From Novosphingobium subterraneum (GTDB lineage Bacteria; Pseudomonadota; Alphaproteobacteria; Sphingomonadales; Sphingomonadaceae): 64,000 nucleotides of DNA. The notes beneath the pieces were generated by a model that saw nothing but the letters and a program-made list of their open reading frames with translations, did not search any database and had not been told where the DNA came from. The stretch covers positions 124,001-188,000 of the forward strand of contig NZ_JRVC01000003.1 in the NCBI RefSeq assembly GCF_000807925.1, given 5' to 3'. The position numbers were made by a program, and so were the translations under genes. Positions 24,498 to 38,774 of this stretch are shown piece after piece; the stretch's first letter is position 1, and each line of letters opens with the position of its first letter.

Positions 24498-25310
24498 GTG
24501 ACCTATTCGCAGATTTGTTATGATGTGATCCGCGCGGTCGCCACCATCACGCTGAACCGGCCAGAGCGCCTGAACGCCTGGACCCCGACCATGGCGGCAG
24601 AATTCCGCCAGGCCATGGAGCAGGCGAACAACGATCCGCAGGTGCGTGCGATTATCGTGACCGGCGCGGGCAAGGGGTTCTGCTCGGGCGTCGACATGAA
24701 CGCGCTGGATGGAATGACCTCAAGCGGCAAGACCCCAAGCAAATCGTTCACCCCGCTTGACCCGGCGGCCCGCGAAGATTTCCAGCATCCGATGACCTGG
24801 CTGCCGTCGGTCGGCAAGCCGATTATTGCCGCGGTCAACGGTGCGGCGGCCGGGCTGGGGCTTGCGCTTCTGCTGTTCTGCGATTTGCGGTTTGCCTCCA
24901 GCAACGCGGCATTTGTGACATCATTCTCGCGGCGCGGCCTGATCGCGGAACATGGCACCAGCTGGATGCTGACGCGTTTGGTGGGACATAGCCGTGCACT
25001 GGACCTGATGTTCTCCTCGCGTCGAGTAGATGGCGACGAGGCATACCGCATCGGCCTGGCAGACCGGGTCTGCGCCCCCGAACGGCTGCTGGACGAGGCA
25101 CGCGAATATGCCGAGAACCTGGCGGCGAATGTCTCTCCGCGCTCGACCCGCATCATGAAGCGCCAGCTGTGGGACGCCCTGTTCGTCGATCTCGCAACCT
25201 CGATGCAGGAAGCCGATGAGGAAATGCGGGAAAGCCTGAAAAGCGCGGATTTCAAGGAGGGCGTTGCGCACTTCCTTGAGAAGCGCACGGCAAAGTTCGT
25301 AGGTGGCTAA
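24498..25310 (+). CDS. Enoyl-CoA hydratase/isomerase family protein (crotonase)
   Basis: 270 residues from GTG 24498 (GAGAGGA upstream). The crotonase fold is shown by TLNRPERLNAW, the oxyanion segment GAGKGFCSGVDM, AAVNGAAAGLGLALLLFCDLRFA and the region FSRRGLIAEHGTSWMLTRLVG, which retains the second catalytic Glu. Members hydrate, isomerise or hydrolyse CoA thioesters. As the last gene of the operon it suggests that the pathway product enters a CoA-dependent, beta-oxidation-like route; no CoA ligase is encoded nearby. Confidence 0.88.
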   Translation: MTYSQICYDVIRAVATITLNRPERLNAWTPTMAAEFRQAMEQANNDPQVRAIIVTGAGKGFCSGVDMNALDGMTSSGKTPSKSFTPLDPAAREDFQHPMTWLPSVGKPIIAAVNGAAAGLGLALLLFCDLRFASSNAAFVTSFSRRGLIAEHGTSWMLTRLVGHSRALDLMFSSRRVDGDEAYRIGLADRVCAPERLLDEAREYAENLAANVSPRSTRIMKRQLWDALFVDLATSMQEADEEMRESLKSADFKEGVAHFLEKRTAKFVGG

Positions 25311-25383
25311 AGTTTATTTTGGGGTTTTGTGATCGACATCGGTATCTGGAATGCCTTCGAGGTCTAAATGTCCCATGACACTT

Positions 25384-25411
25384 CTCCTGTGGCCGGAATG
25401 GCCACGGGGAG
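25384..25411 (+). terminator. Hairpin after the crotonase gene, possible terminator
   Basis: CTCC-T-GTGGCC, loop GGAAT, GGCCAC-GG-GGAG: ten base pairs with a small internal loop, 74 nt after the stop. It is followed by only three T residues, so factor-independent termination would be weak. Confidence 0.4.
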
Positions 25412-25520
25412 TTTGCCTCAACTATGCATGAAAATGTCCGCTATCCCAATTTGCGGTCCTGAAAGGAGACTTTCCGGATCGTCCAACTTGCCGGACATTT
25501 GCGGCTGGCATTGTCTTGGC

Positions 25521-25575
25521 AAATCTTAGGATTTCCACAGGCATCTAACGCTGCAGGGGGCCATATTGGGGGCCA
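25521..25575 (+). repeat. Second copy of the integrase arm-like repeats
   Basis: AAATCTTAGGATTTCCACAG with GCAT following (25521-25544) and GGGGGCCATATTGGGGGCCA (25556-25575) match the elements beside int (18548-18572 and 18618-18637) in order and orientation. The 20-mer has 17 of 20 positions identical. In an att architecture these would be the arms of the opposite island end. Confidence 0.55.
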
Positions 25576-25635
25576 CTGTCAGGTTGAACTATCAAAACCC
25601 CATTATAAAACAGCTCAATATGCTTACTTTTGGTT

Positions 25636-25650
25636 TCCCTTCACCGTCCA
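25636..25650 (+). repeat. att-like remnant of the tRNA-Gly 3' end
   Basis: TCCCTTCACCGTCCA differs from the 34651 copy (TCCCTTCACCGCTCCA) by one missing C, and from the tRNA by two. It lies 61 nt beyond the arm-like repeats, where a right attachment site of the inner island would be expected. Confidence 0.4.
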
Positions 25651-25740
25651 TTTTCCTGTCCGCCGAATGCCGTGAGCGTCTGGACACGATCGCCGGAAAC
25701 GCAAAAGGCGCCGTTCGAGATGTGGGTGCCGGCATTGTTT
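25645..25740 (+). pseudogene. Possible IS630-type transposase N-terminal fragment
   Basis: The plus-strand translation contains FLSAECRERLDTIAGNAKG followed by VRDVGAGIVS. This resembles the conserved N-terminal helix of IS630-family transposases (LSxxxRxxLxxI...VxRAxIVL). No downstream HTH or DDE domain and no terminal inverted repeats are seen, so at most a short decayed fragment remains. Weak assignment based on recall of the family pattern. Confidence 0.25.
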
Positions 25741-25958
25741 CACCGAAGTGCTTCGGCAAGGTTCACGTTCGACTGATGTGGCAATTCGATTAGGCTGCAA
25801 GCTTCAAGCCGAGAAGAGTGCCCCATGTGCGAGCCGTCTCGGCTCATCCCCAAGCCAGCTCGAAGAATCCTGGCTTCTCGGAACCCACTGGAACTTGAGT
25901 GATTCTTGTGCGCTTGCGACCGGAAGGGGCGCGCTGAACGCCTCTGTTCGGAGGGCAC

Positions 25959-31318
<5,360 letters not shown>

Positions 31319-31322
<4 letters not shown>

Positions 31323-33346
31323 CCACCGAAGCAACGAAAGTGCGGTCATGCGAGGCAGTTGGCGAGGAACTTGTCCCTTCTGCCCGCATCCTCGTCGTCG
31401 ATGACGACGAGCGCAACCTGCTCGCGCTGACGCAGGTTCTGGGCGATCTGGGCGAGGTGGTGACGGCAACGTCGGGTCGTGATGCCTTGCGCCATCTGCT
31501 GGCCGGCGAGTTCGCCGTGATCCTGCTCGATGTGTTCATGCCTGGGATGGACGGATACGAGGTTGCAGACCTGATCCGGCAACGCAAGCAGACCGCTCGC
31601 ATCCCGATCATTTTCCTTTCCGCCGTGAACAAGGAGACCGAGCACCTGATTCGGGGGTATGCGATGGGCGCGGTGGACTATGTGTTCAAACCGGTCGATC
31701 CTCTTGTCCTGACTTCGAAGGTCAGCGTCTTCGTCGATCTGTTCGAAATGAGGAAGCAGGTCGAGGCGAGAAGTCGCGCGGAGCGGGAGCTGCGCGAAGC
31801 GGGGTTCCGATCCGAGCTCGAAAGGCTGCGGATCGAGAACGAGCTGCATTCCGCGCGGGCGCGACAGGCTGCGGTGCTGGAAGCGCTGCCTCTCGCCCTG
31901 TTCGAAGCTGTCAGCGATGGCACCGGCACCTTGGTCCGCGAATTTGTGGCAGGCGATCTGGCCAAGCTTGCCGAACGCGAGGCATCTGCCATCGAGGCAG
32001 GTGACTTGCGGTGGGAGGATCGCATCCATCCTGACGATCGCGGCGCATTGCAGGTGGACCCGTCAAGCGAGGTGTTCTCCGCGGAATATCGCTGGATCAG
32101 CGACGAAGGAGGCCACAAGCACTTCATCGAGCGGGCAGTGCGCATCTCCGAGGAGGGCGCTGACGACTCGAGGTGGGCTGGAACCCTGTTCGATGTGACC
32201 GATCGCAAGAAACTTGAGGCGCAGCTGCTCCAGGCCGGAAAGATGGATGCCTTGGGGCAGCTGACGGGCGGAGTGGCGCACGATTTCAACAACGTCCTGG
32301 CAGCAGTGCTCGGCGGTGCCTCGCTCCTCGAAAAGCGGGCCAGACTGGAAGATCGCGAGCGGCAGGTCCTAGATCAGGTACGCGCGGCGGCAGAGCGGGG
32401 CGTGGCCCTGGTGCGCCGGATGATGGCGTTTGCCCGCAAGCAGGACCTCTCGCCCGTCTACCTGCCACCATCGGAAGTCTGCGACGCCGTTATCGGGCTT
32501 GTGCAGCAGACGCTGGGCGGAAATGTCGAACTGGTGTGGAACTGCGAGGAAACCGAGCTGGTCCTCTTCGCCGATCGCTCGCAGCTTGAACTGGCGCTGG
32601 TGAATCTCATCATCAATGCGCGCGATGCCATGCCGGGAGGCGGCAGGATCGCGGTCTCGATAGCCGTGGTACCTGCGTCGTCGGACATGCCTTCTTTCCC
32701 GGCGGCAAGCTATCTTTCCATCGAGGTACGCGATGCAGGGACAGGCATTCCACCGGCAGTCCTCGAACGCATTACCGAACCGTTCTTCACCACCAAGGAA
32801 GTCGGCAAGGGCACTGGGCTCGGGCTCTCGATGGTGCTGGGCTTTGTAGAGCAATCCGGCGGCAGGATCGAGATCGACAGCATCGTGGGCGAAGGGACTT
32901 CAGTGCGCCTGCTCATGCCCGCCGTCCGGAAGCCGGAAGTCGCCGAACGACTTGTCGAGGTAAGCCGCTCTGCACGGCCTGTCAGCCTTCGTCGGATCCT
33001 GGTGGTAGATGACGATCCGACGGTGGGCACCATCATCGCAGAGCAGTTGCGCGAGCTTGGCGCGACCGTACAATGTGCATCGAGCGCCGCAGAAGCGTTC
33101 GATCTGCTGCGTTCGCCTGTCGAACCGTTCGATCTGCTCCTGACCGACTACGCCATGCCGGGCGCTAATGGACTTGAGGTCATCGCGCAGGCCCGAGCGC
33201 TGCATCCTGACCTCCCGTGCGTGCTGATGACAGGTTACGCCGACGACAGTCTGGGCGCCTCCTCGCCAGATGCCACGCACCTTCTCCGCAAACCGGTTTC
33301 GGTGGAGGACCTGGAGGCCCTGTTGAGCGGAGAGGTTGCAGCGTGA
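31319..33346 (+). CDS. Hybrid sensor kinase: REC-PAS-HisKA-HATPase-REC
   Basis: 675 residues from ATG 31319, overlapping the previous stop by 4 nt. An N-terminal receiver (Asp71, [11 protein letters not shown]), a coiled linker, a PAS-like domain (residues ~180-300, ending [18 protein letters not shown]), HisKA of the AHDFNN type (His321), an HATPase with GTGLGLSM, and a C-terminal receiver (Asp610, LLTDYAMPG). The N-terminal receiver suggests it accepts phosphate from another kinase, most simply the poly-HAMP kinase it is coupled to. No DNA-binding output domain exists in either protein, so a further partner is needed. Confidence 0.92.
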
Positions 33347-33388
33347 GGCCGTCGCAGTTGCGGGCAATAGCAGCATGACGGGGCGGTC

Positions 33389-33766
33389 ATGAAGGATCAC
33401 GACAATGCCCGAACGCTCGCATTTGCTGCAGCCAATTTTCGCTCGGCGTGGACAGTTGAACTGCTTTGCCTGCTCCAGGCTGAGCCCGAACGAACTTGGC
33501 CTTTCGCCGACATCGTGACGGCAATGCGGGCGAGCGAGTTGGTGGTGCAGCAGGGTATCGACGCTCTCGTCGGCGCTGGGCTGGTCGTCTCGGACGCTGC
33601 CGGAGCGGTGCGTTACGCTGCCCCTGCCTCTCTTGAAGATACCGTTGAACAGGTGATCCGCCTTTACAAATCGGCACCTGACAAAGTCCGCCGCGCCATC
33701 GTACGGGCCAATTCCCCGAGCATGGTCGCGTTTGCCGACGCTTTCCGCCTGAGGGACGAGAAATGA
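33389..33766 (+). CDS. Small winged-helix-like protein, function unknown
   Basis: 125 residues. Helices at the start (LAFAAANFRSAWTVELLCLLQ) and the pattern FADIVTAMRASELVVQQGIDALVGAGLVVSDAAGAVRYAAP resemble a winged-helix domain like that of MarR- or HTH-type regulators, followed by a helical tail (EDTVEQVIRLYKSAPDKVRRAIV). It lies 42 nt after the second kinase and overlaps the next gene by 4 nt, so it belongs to the sensory operon and could be its transcriptional output. No named family is recognised with certainty. Confidence 0.7.
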   Translation: MKDHDNARTLAFAAANFRSAWTVELLCLLQAEPERTWPFADIVTAMRASELVVQQGIDALVGAGLVVSDAAGAVRYAAPASLEDTVEQVIRLYKSAPDKVRRAIVRANSPSMVAFADAFRLRDEK

Positions 33767-34035
33767 ACCAGTGGGCACCACCTCTCGTCTACCTCCTGTG
33801 CTTCCTGACTAGTACGGGTTGCGCCGTTCTGCTGCTCCGGAGCTACCTTCGTAGCAACGTGCGCCTGCTCCTGTGGAGCGGGATTTGCTTCACGCTGCTG
33901 GCCGCAAACAACCTCGTGGTGATCTTCGACATGATTCTGCTGCAGGAGCACGACTTGCGTCTGCTTCGCCTTGTCTTTGCACTCGCCGCCGTTTCGGTGC
34001 TCTTGTTCGGGTTCATCTGGGAGCAAGAGGACTGA
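33763..34035 (+). CDS. DUF5985 family membrane protein
   Basis: 90 residues with three hydrophobic segments (about residues 8-26, 33-56 and 66-84) separated by short basic loops (LRSYLRSNVRLLLW). DUF5985-type proteins are short three-helix membrane proteins found in pairs near sensory genes in sphingomonads and relatives; function unknown. It overlaps the upstream gene by 4 nt and the downstream paralogue by 1 nt. Confidence 0.75.
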   Translation: MNQWAPPLVYLLCFLTSTGCAVLLLRSYLRSNVRLLLWSGICFTLLAANNLVVIFDMILLQEHDLRLLRLVFALAAVSVLLFGFIWEQED

Positions 34036-34301
34036 TGGAAACCCTGCTCTCCTTCATGGCCGGCGCCATCACATTCGGCTTCTCAGTGGCGGCGCTGTTC
34101 TTCTTTCGGTTTTGGCGCAGCACCGGCGACGGACTGTTCGCGGCATTCGCGGTTGCATTCCTCCTGCTCGGCGCGGGTCAGGCGATGCTGGCGCTCATGG
34201 AGGTCGCGGAAGAGGAAAGAAGCTGGCTGTATCTTGTCAGGCTTGCTGCGTTCCTCTGCATCATCTTTGCCGCCCTGTACAAGAACCGACGCCAGAGGTG
34301 A
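34035..34301 (+). CDS. DUF5985 family membrane protein, second copy
   Basis: 88 residues from ATG 34035 (TGATG overlap with the upstream stop). Three hydrophobic segments (about 4-22, 32-52, 64-80), with FFFRFWRSTGDGLF between the first two. Its architecture matches the preceding protein despite modest identity, so the pair may form a heteromeric membrane unit. It closes the sensory operon; no terminator follows. The coupling suggests a membrane element reporting to, or controlled by, the cytosolic kinases. Confidence 0.72.
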   Translation: METLLSFMAGAITFGFSVAALFFFRFWRSTGDGLFAAFAVAFLLLGAGQAMLALMEVAEEERSWLYLVRLAAFLCIIFAALYKNRRQR

Positions 34302-34881
34302 GCGGCAAATGTTATCGCTTCCCCCAAGTGATCCACAATAAGTGGGAATCCATCACGTCAAACCGGACCTGGAACGTCAAGGGTTAAGGAGTTGCCGCCT
34401 GTTGGGGCGTCGATTACAGCCCCATCCCAGCCAATCCATTACAGCATTAGATCCTGACGGATCAGTAACCCTTGCTGGGACACCCGAACATTCAGAACGC
34501 CGTTTGCGGCCTCGGGATCGACGTAGACGATGCAATTATACTGTCAGAGCGAACGGAGATTTGAATGCTGGGCCATCAGGCCTGGGAGGGATCGGATGGC
34601 TGACGCGAGACATTGGAGAAACTAAGTCATGTACTTATGGACTTTGGGACTCCCTTCACCGCTCCAGCGTGACCGCTTTGACCAGGTTCGTCGGGCAAGC
34701 CAACTTTCCGGCCTTGTCAGATAAAGATATGCGCCAGGGAGACGGGGTGGTCCGGCTATATGGCGTTCTCCCGTGGGACCTTGGGGGGCAGAGCCAACGG
34801 TGGTCTGATGGACCCTGCGCTTTCACCGAACGCGGACGTGCTCGCGCAGTGCCACCCATATTCGTTACCGCCCAAGGTGCG
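34302..34881. other. Gene-free stretch at the outer island end
   Basis: 580 nt with no credible gene on either strand. Frames open here have no ribosome-binding site or family resemblance. The notable content is the att-like copy of the tRNA-Gly 3' end at 34651-34668. A decayed junction between island and host DNA would look like this. Confidence 0.5.
34651..34668 (+). repeat. attR-like copy of the tRNA-Gly 3' end
   Basis: TCCCTTCACCGCTCCAGC equals the tRNA sequence 18486-18504 with a single C deleted, in the same orientation, 16.2 kb away. It includes two bases beyond the CCA end, as expected for an attachment core rather than a tRNA gene fragment. Confidence 0.6.
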
Positions 34882-36051
34882 CTACGCGGCGACACCGTTT
34901 TGGAGTTGGGCTGCGACCTCCCTCCCTTCCGGGCCGATCCACGAGAACCATTCGGCGTAAGGATGGCATTCGGCGAAGACGACCGGGTGTCCTGATTCCG
35001 GGAGCCCGTTCCACTGCGTTACCGTGACTTCAACGGCGGTCCGACCCGGATTCCATTCGAGGCCAACCCGCACGAGTGGTGCCGCCGGACTTGCTGCTCG
35101 ACCTGCCTCGGCCATTGCCCAGTCGATCATTCTGCGGTCGCTTTCAGGAAGGAACTGGGTGACCATCGAATGGAATATGACGCGCCGCTCACCCTGCGGC
35201 GGCTGCGCGGCAAGTTCGCGGACAAGCCATTCGCCGGCGCGGCCCCGTTCGACCTGTGGGGGATGGACCCGGGCGATCGCGATAGCTGCCCGCAGGCGCT
35301 CCGATCGCACTTGCTCGCCAGGCCAGATATAGGCGTGAAGCCGCTCACTGTCGGCGTCACGGCGCACGTCGAGGGGGTTCAGGTCCACGCCCTTTGCGCT
35401 GGCCAGATCGATCCGTTCGCCTTTGGGCGACGGGCCGATCCAGCGTGGCGCAATGGATACAGCACTGGCAGGGTCACCCGTGCCATGCGTGCCCAGACGC
35501 AGAGAGTAGTGTCGGAGATTGAGGTTCAATCCGGCGCTCGATCCCAGTTCGAGCAGGTGGGTCGGCATAGGCGCGCGCGCGTCCAGCTCCATCAGCACTG
35601 CGGCAAGGCCGGCTACGCGTGCCACCTCATTGGTCTGGGTCGGTCCGCTCATCCATTCGAGCAGGTCTGCCTCGCAATCGTGGAGCGCCATCGACAGCGT
35701 TCTGTCGAGCAACGAGGGTTCGGGCGCCTGGGCAGGCTGCGCCCGGCTGTAGATTGCAGCGAGGCCCGGATGTTTGCCTGAGCGCGCCAGAGCGTGAAGT
35801 CCGGCATTCAGGCGGAAAATCACGCCAGCGCTGGCCAGGTCGCCCGGCCAGGTGTCAATCGCATGGGCGAGGCTCGGTGCCTGCGGAAGGACCCGGGCCA
35901 CGCTCTCGAGGATGGCTGCCACAAACATCTTTCCGAACTTTCGCGCCTTTTGCGCTTCCACTGCGAGCTGCGCTGCGCCGCGCCCTGTCGCGAAAGCCGA
36001 AGCGGAAAATGGTTCGGCAAAGGCAGCGATCGGCAAGGTTTTGTCTTTCAT
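34882..36051 (-). CDS. DUF2332 domain protein
   Basis: 389 residues from ATG 36051; an upstream in-frame start at 36075 is possible. The sequence has helical N-terminal repeats and a segment THLLELGSSAGLNLNLRHYSLRLG that resembles the glycine-rich loop of Rossmann-type methyltransferases, followed by GVDLNPLDVRRDADSERLHAYIWPGEQ. This is the DUF2332 pattern; no biochemical function is established. It stands alone, divergent from the third TonB receptor across a low-GC promoter region. Confidence 0.8.
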   Translation of the reverse strand: MKDKTLPIAAFAEPFSASAFATGRGAAQLAVEAQKARKFGKMFVAAILESVARVLPQAPSLAHAIDTWPGDLASAGVIFRLNAGLHALARSGKHPGLAAIYSRAQPAQAPEPSLLDRTLSMALHDCEADLLEWMSGPTQTNEVARVAGLAAVLMELDARAPMPTHLLELGSSAGLNLNLRHYSLRLGTHGTGDPASAVSIAPRWIGPSPKGERIDLASAKGVDLNPLDVRRDADSERLHAYIWPGEQVRSERLRAAIAIARVHPPQVERGRAGEWLVRELAAQPPQGERRVIFHSMVTQFLPESDRRMIDWAMAEAGRAASPAAPLVRVGLEWNPGRTAVEVTVTQWNGLPESGHPVVFAECHPYAEWFSWIGPEGREVAAQLQNGVAA

Positions 36052-36137
36052 GGTGTCTGACGGCGGGGCAACCACACCCTAGAAGGTCGTCCTCAATTAT
36101 TCGAATGCCGAGAATTGCGGATTTTCCGTATCCTTCA

Positions 36138-36154
36138 ATTAACATTATGTTAAT
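36138..36154. promoter_or_regulatory. 17-bp palindrome in a low-GC divergent promoter region
   Basis: ATTAACAT-T-ATGTTAAT is a perfect inverted repeat, centred between the divergent DUF2332 gene and the TonB receptor. The surrounding ~130 nt are strikingly AT-rich for this genome and should contain both promoters. A dimeric repressor or activator site is the obvious reading; it does not match the Fur box as I know it. Confidence 0.5.
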
Positions 36155-36223
36155 ATGTTAGAATTCAGTCGTATCATTACGTAATATTTTGATCGTCGTG
36201 ACTTAACGACCGGTGATTATTGA

Positions 36224-36251
36224 CCCTCAAGGAAGATAAATCAATTGAGGG
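36224..36251 (+). promoter_or_regulatory. Hairpin masking the ribosome-binding site of the third TonB receptor
   Basis: CCCTCAA (36224-36230) is exactly complementary to TTGAGGG (36245-36251), loop of 14 nt. The right arm contains GAGGG, the Shine-Dalgarno sequence five nt before ATG 36257. When folded, the site would be occluded; the loop holds an AAGGAAG that could be an alternative pairing partner. Confidence 0.4.
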
Positions 36252-36256
36252 ATTTT

Positions 36257-38767
36257 ATGCATACCTGGAAGCTTCTTGCTACCACTTTGCTTGGCTGCGG
36301 TCTCGCGGCTCCAGCCTTCGCAGAAGACGTAAGCGAGGCCAGCGAGACGGCCTCGGTCAAGCGGACCGAAATTGTGTCCGGATCGACAGCAGCTGGAAAG
36401 ACGTTCAGCACCGGCGTCGCCAAGGGGCGCGATCTTCTCGACACTGCCATCTCGGCCAGCGTGATCGACGAAAGCGACCTGGCCAAGTTCTCGGTCAGCT
36501 CCATTTCCGGCATCATGCAGAACATTCCGGGCATCCGGTCGCTGACCTCGGACGTCGATGGCTACTCGTCGATTACCGTCCGCGGTCTGCCCCTGGCAGC
36601 GGATGGTTCGAAGTACCTCCAGCTTCAGGAAGACGGCCTGCCTGTGCTGGAATTCGCTGACATGCAGTTCAACGCCGCGGACCGGTATCTGCGGGCTGAC
36701 TTCAACATATCCCAGATTCAGTCGATCCGCGGCGGATCAGCCTCCACATTCGCGTCCAACTCGCCTGGCGGGGTCGTGAACCTGATCTCGAAGACGGGCG
36801 AAATCGAAAGCGGCAATTTCCAGGTTTCCAGCGGGATCGGTCACGATCTCAAGCGAATTGACTTCGATTATGGCAGCCCTCTGGGCGACAATTGGCGTTT
36901 TCACGTCGGCGGCTTCTACCGCGAAGGGGAAGGACCGCGCGATTATGGGTACACCGCCTACCGCGGCGGTCAGATCAAGCTGAACGTGACGCGGAACTTC
37001 GCCGGTGGCTACGTCCGCATTTATGGCAAGTACCTCGACGACCGACAGCCGAACTATGGAACGCAACCGGCGCGGATTACCGGGACGGATGAAGCCCCGG
37101 TCTTCGCCAGCATCGCTGGAACTCGCCTGGCCGGCGACGGCTATGGCTCGCCGCTTGTCGCGGGCTACCTTGGCACGGACGACCAGAACAATCCCCTGAG
37201 CCGCAGTCTTGAAAATGGCATGCGTGCGATCGTCAAGGCGATCGGGCTGGAAACGCAATTCGAGATTGCCGACTGGACTGTCAGCAATCGCTTCCGGTTT
37301 GCCGACATCAGCGGCGATTTCAATCAGGTTGATTCCATGCTTTCCGCGCCGTCGGCGGTGATATCGACCATCCTGGGCGGCCCGGGCGCCAGCCTGACCT
37401 ACGCCGCCGGCCCGAATCTCGGGCAGGTCCTCGCGCCCGGTAACCAGATCAACGGCAATGGCCTCGCCAGCATCAATCTGCTGCTGAACATGAACCAGAA
37501 GTCGAACGATAACATCACCAACGATCTGCGAGCGTCACGCGTTTTCGCCCTCAATGGCGGCAAGCTGACTGTCAGCGGCGGCATTTACAACGCCATTCAG
37601 GACTACAACGTCGACTGGAGCTTCACCAACGCCATTTCCGACGTCGTCGGGAACGGACGGATGGCGCCGCTTGACCTGCGCAATGCCAGCGGGACGCTGC
37701 TCAGCCAGAACGGCGTGTTTGCCTACGGCTTCGGCTTCGGACAGCCGCGCGCTTACGGCAATTACAATTTCGACACGAAGTACCGCATCACCGCGCCATA
37801 TGGCTCGATCAACTTTGCGACCGGCAAGCTCTCGATCGGGGCGAGCTTGCGTTATGATCGTGGCGACGTGAGTGGGAAGGTCATTACCGACGAACTGGTT
37901 GCTCCCTTCGATATCAACCGCGATGGCGCCATCGCACCAGTCGAATCGACGGTTGCCGTGCTGCCGCTGACAAGACCGATCCGGGTCGACTACAATTACG
38001 GCTACTTGTCGTACTCGACCGGGGTCAATTATCGTATAGCCCAGCCGCTTTCAGTGTTTGCCCGCTACAGCCGCGGCGGACGCGCCAGCGCGGAGCGCGT
38101 CCTGCGCCCTGGATCGCTGAATGCAACGACTGGCCAGCTTGCCAATGATGCCTTGAAGTACGGGATCGTGAAGCAGGCGGAAGCGGGTGTAAAATATCGC
38201 AACGACGGTGTCGGCATCTACGTGACCGGCTTTTGGGCATCAACCGAGGAACGCAATACCCAGTTGGCCGCCGACAAGAACGGCAACGTCATCGTCCTGG
38301 ACGTGGTGCGCGAGTATTCTGCAAAGGGCATCGAACTCGAGGGTGAATTCAAGCGCGGTCCCTTCAGGCTGGCCATCGGCGGGACCTGGACCAAGGCGAA
38401 GATCGTCAAGGATGCTGATTTCCCGGAACTCGTCGGGAACGTCCCACGCTACATTCCGTCACTTTCCTTCAACGCCCGGCCGACCGTCGAGTTTGCGTCC
38501 CTGGCTTTTGGAGCTGTGATCAATGCCACCACGAGCAGCTATGCGCAGGATACGAACCAACTCAAGCTGCCCGGCTACGTCGTCGTCAGCCCGTTTGTGC
38601 AGTTCCATCCGGCACAGCAGCTGACGCTTGCGGTCAACGCCTTCAACGTGTTCGACAAGCTGGCTGTCTATTCGGCATCGACCAGCACCATTCCTGCATC
38701 GGGGATCGCCAACATCCGGACGCTGAACCCGCGCACGGTCACCGGCTCGATCCGCTACAGCTTCTGA
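36257..38767 (+). CDS. TonB-dependent outer-membrane receptor
   Basis: 836 residues from ATG 36257. The signal peptide ends near LAAPAFAED. The plug region contains SVIDESDLAKFSVSSISGIM, IPGIRSLTSDVDGYSSITVRG and GSASTFASNSPGGVVNLISK. The barrel ends in RTVTGSIRYSF with a terminal Phe. No classical TonB box is obvious (KRTEIVSGSTAAGK is the nearest). Ligand unknown. It is followed 78 nt later by a chemoreceptor gene in the same direction, separated by a strong hairpin. Translation may be controlled by the leader hairpin. Confidence 0.92.
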   Translation: MHTWKLLATTLLGCGLAAPAFAEDVSEASETASVKRTEIVSGSTAAGKTFSTGVAKGRDLLDTAISASVIDESDLAKFSVSSISGIMQNIPGIRSLTSDVDGYSSITVRGLPLAADGSKYLQLQEDGLPVLEFADMQFNAADRYLRADFNISQIQSIRGGSASTFASNSPGGVVNLISKTGEIESGNFQVSSGIGHDLKRIDFDYGSPLGDNWRFHVGGFYREGEGPRDYGYTAYRGGQIKLNVTRNFAGGYVRIYGKYLDDRQPNYGTQPARITGTDEAPVFASIAGTRLAGDGYGSPLVAGYLGTDDQNNPLSRSLENGMRAIVKAIGLETQFEIADWTVSNRFRFADISGDFNQVDSMLSAPSAVISTILGGPGASLTYAAGPNLGQVLAPGNQINGNGLASINLLLNMNQKSNDNITNDLRASRVFALNGGKLTVSGGIYNAIQDYNVDWSFTNAISDVVGNGRMAPLDLRNASGTLLSQNGVFAYGFGFGQPRAYGNYNFDTKYRITAPYGSINFATGKLSIGASLRYDRGDVSGKVITDELVAPFDINRDGAIAPVESTVAVLPLTRPIRVDYNYGYLSYSTGVNYRIAQPLSVFARYSRGGRASAERVLRPGSLNATTGQLANDALKYGIVKQAEAGVKYRNDGVGIYVTGFWASTEERNTQLAADKNGNVIVLDVVREYSAKGIELEGEFKRGPFRLAIGGTWTKAKIVKDADFPELVGNVPRYIPSLSFNARPTVEFASLAFGAVINATTSSYAQDTNQLKLPGYVVVSPFVQFHPAQQLTLAVNAFNVFDKLAVYSASTSTIPASGIANIRTLNPRTVTGSIRYSF

Positions 38768-38774
38768 TCCTCGG

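Larger units (their letters stand above)
25311..25958. other. Gene-poor segment at the inner island boundary
   Basis: 648 nt, less GC-rich, with no complete gene. From left to right: a hairpin CTCC-T-GTGGCC/GGCCAC-GG-GGAG (25384-25411) after the crotonase; arm-like repeats (25521-25575); an att-like string (25636-25650); a possible transposase fragment (25645-25740); a short inverted repeat CCGAAG-TG-CTTCGG (25742-25755). The final ~200 nt should hold the promoter of the poly-HAMP kinase, whose ribosome-binding site GGAGG lies at 25949-25953. Confidence 0.5.

Noticed and set aside
34342..34995. A 217-codon plus-strand frame in the gap after the DUF5985 genes
   Set aside because: No ribosome-binding site, Arg-rich low-complexity translation, and it runs into the antisense of the DUF2332 gene.
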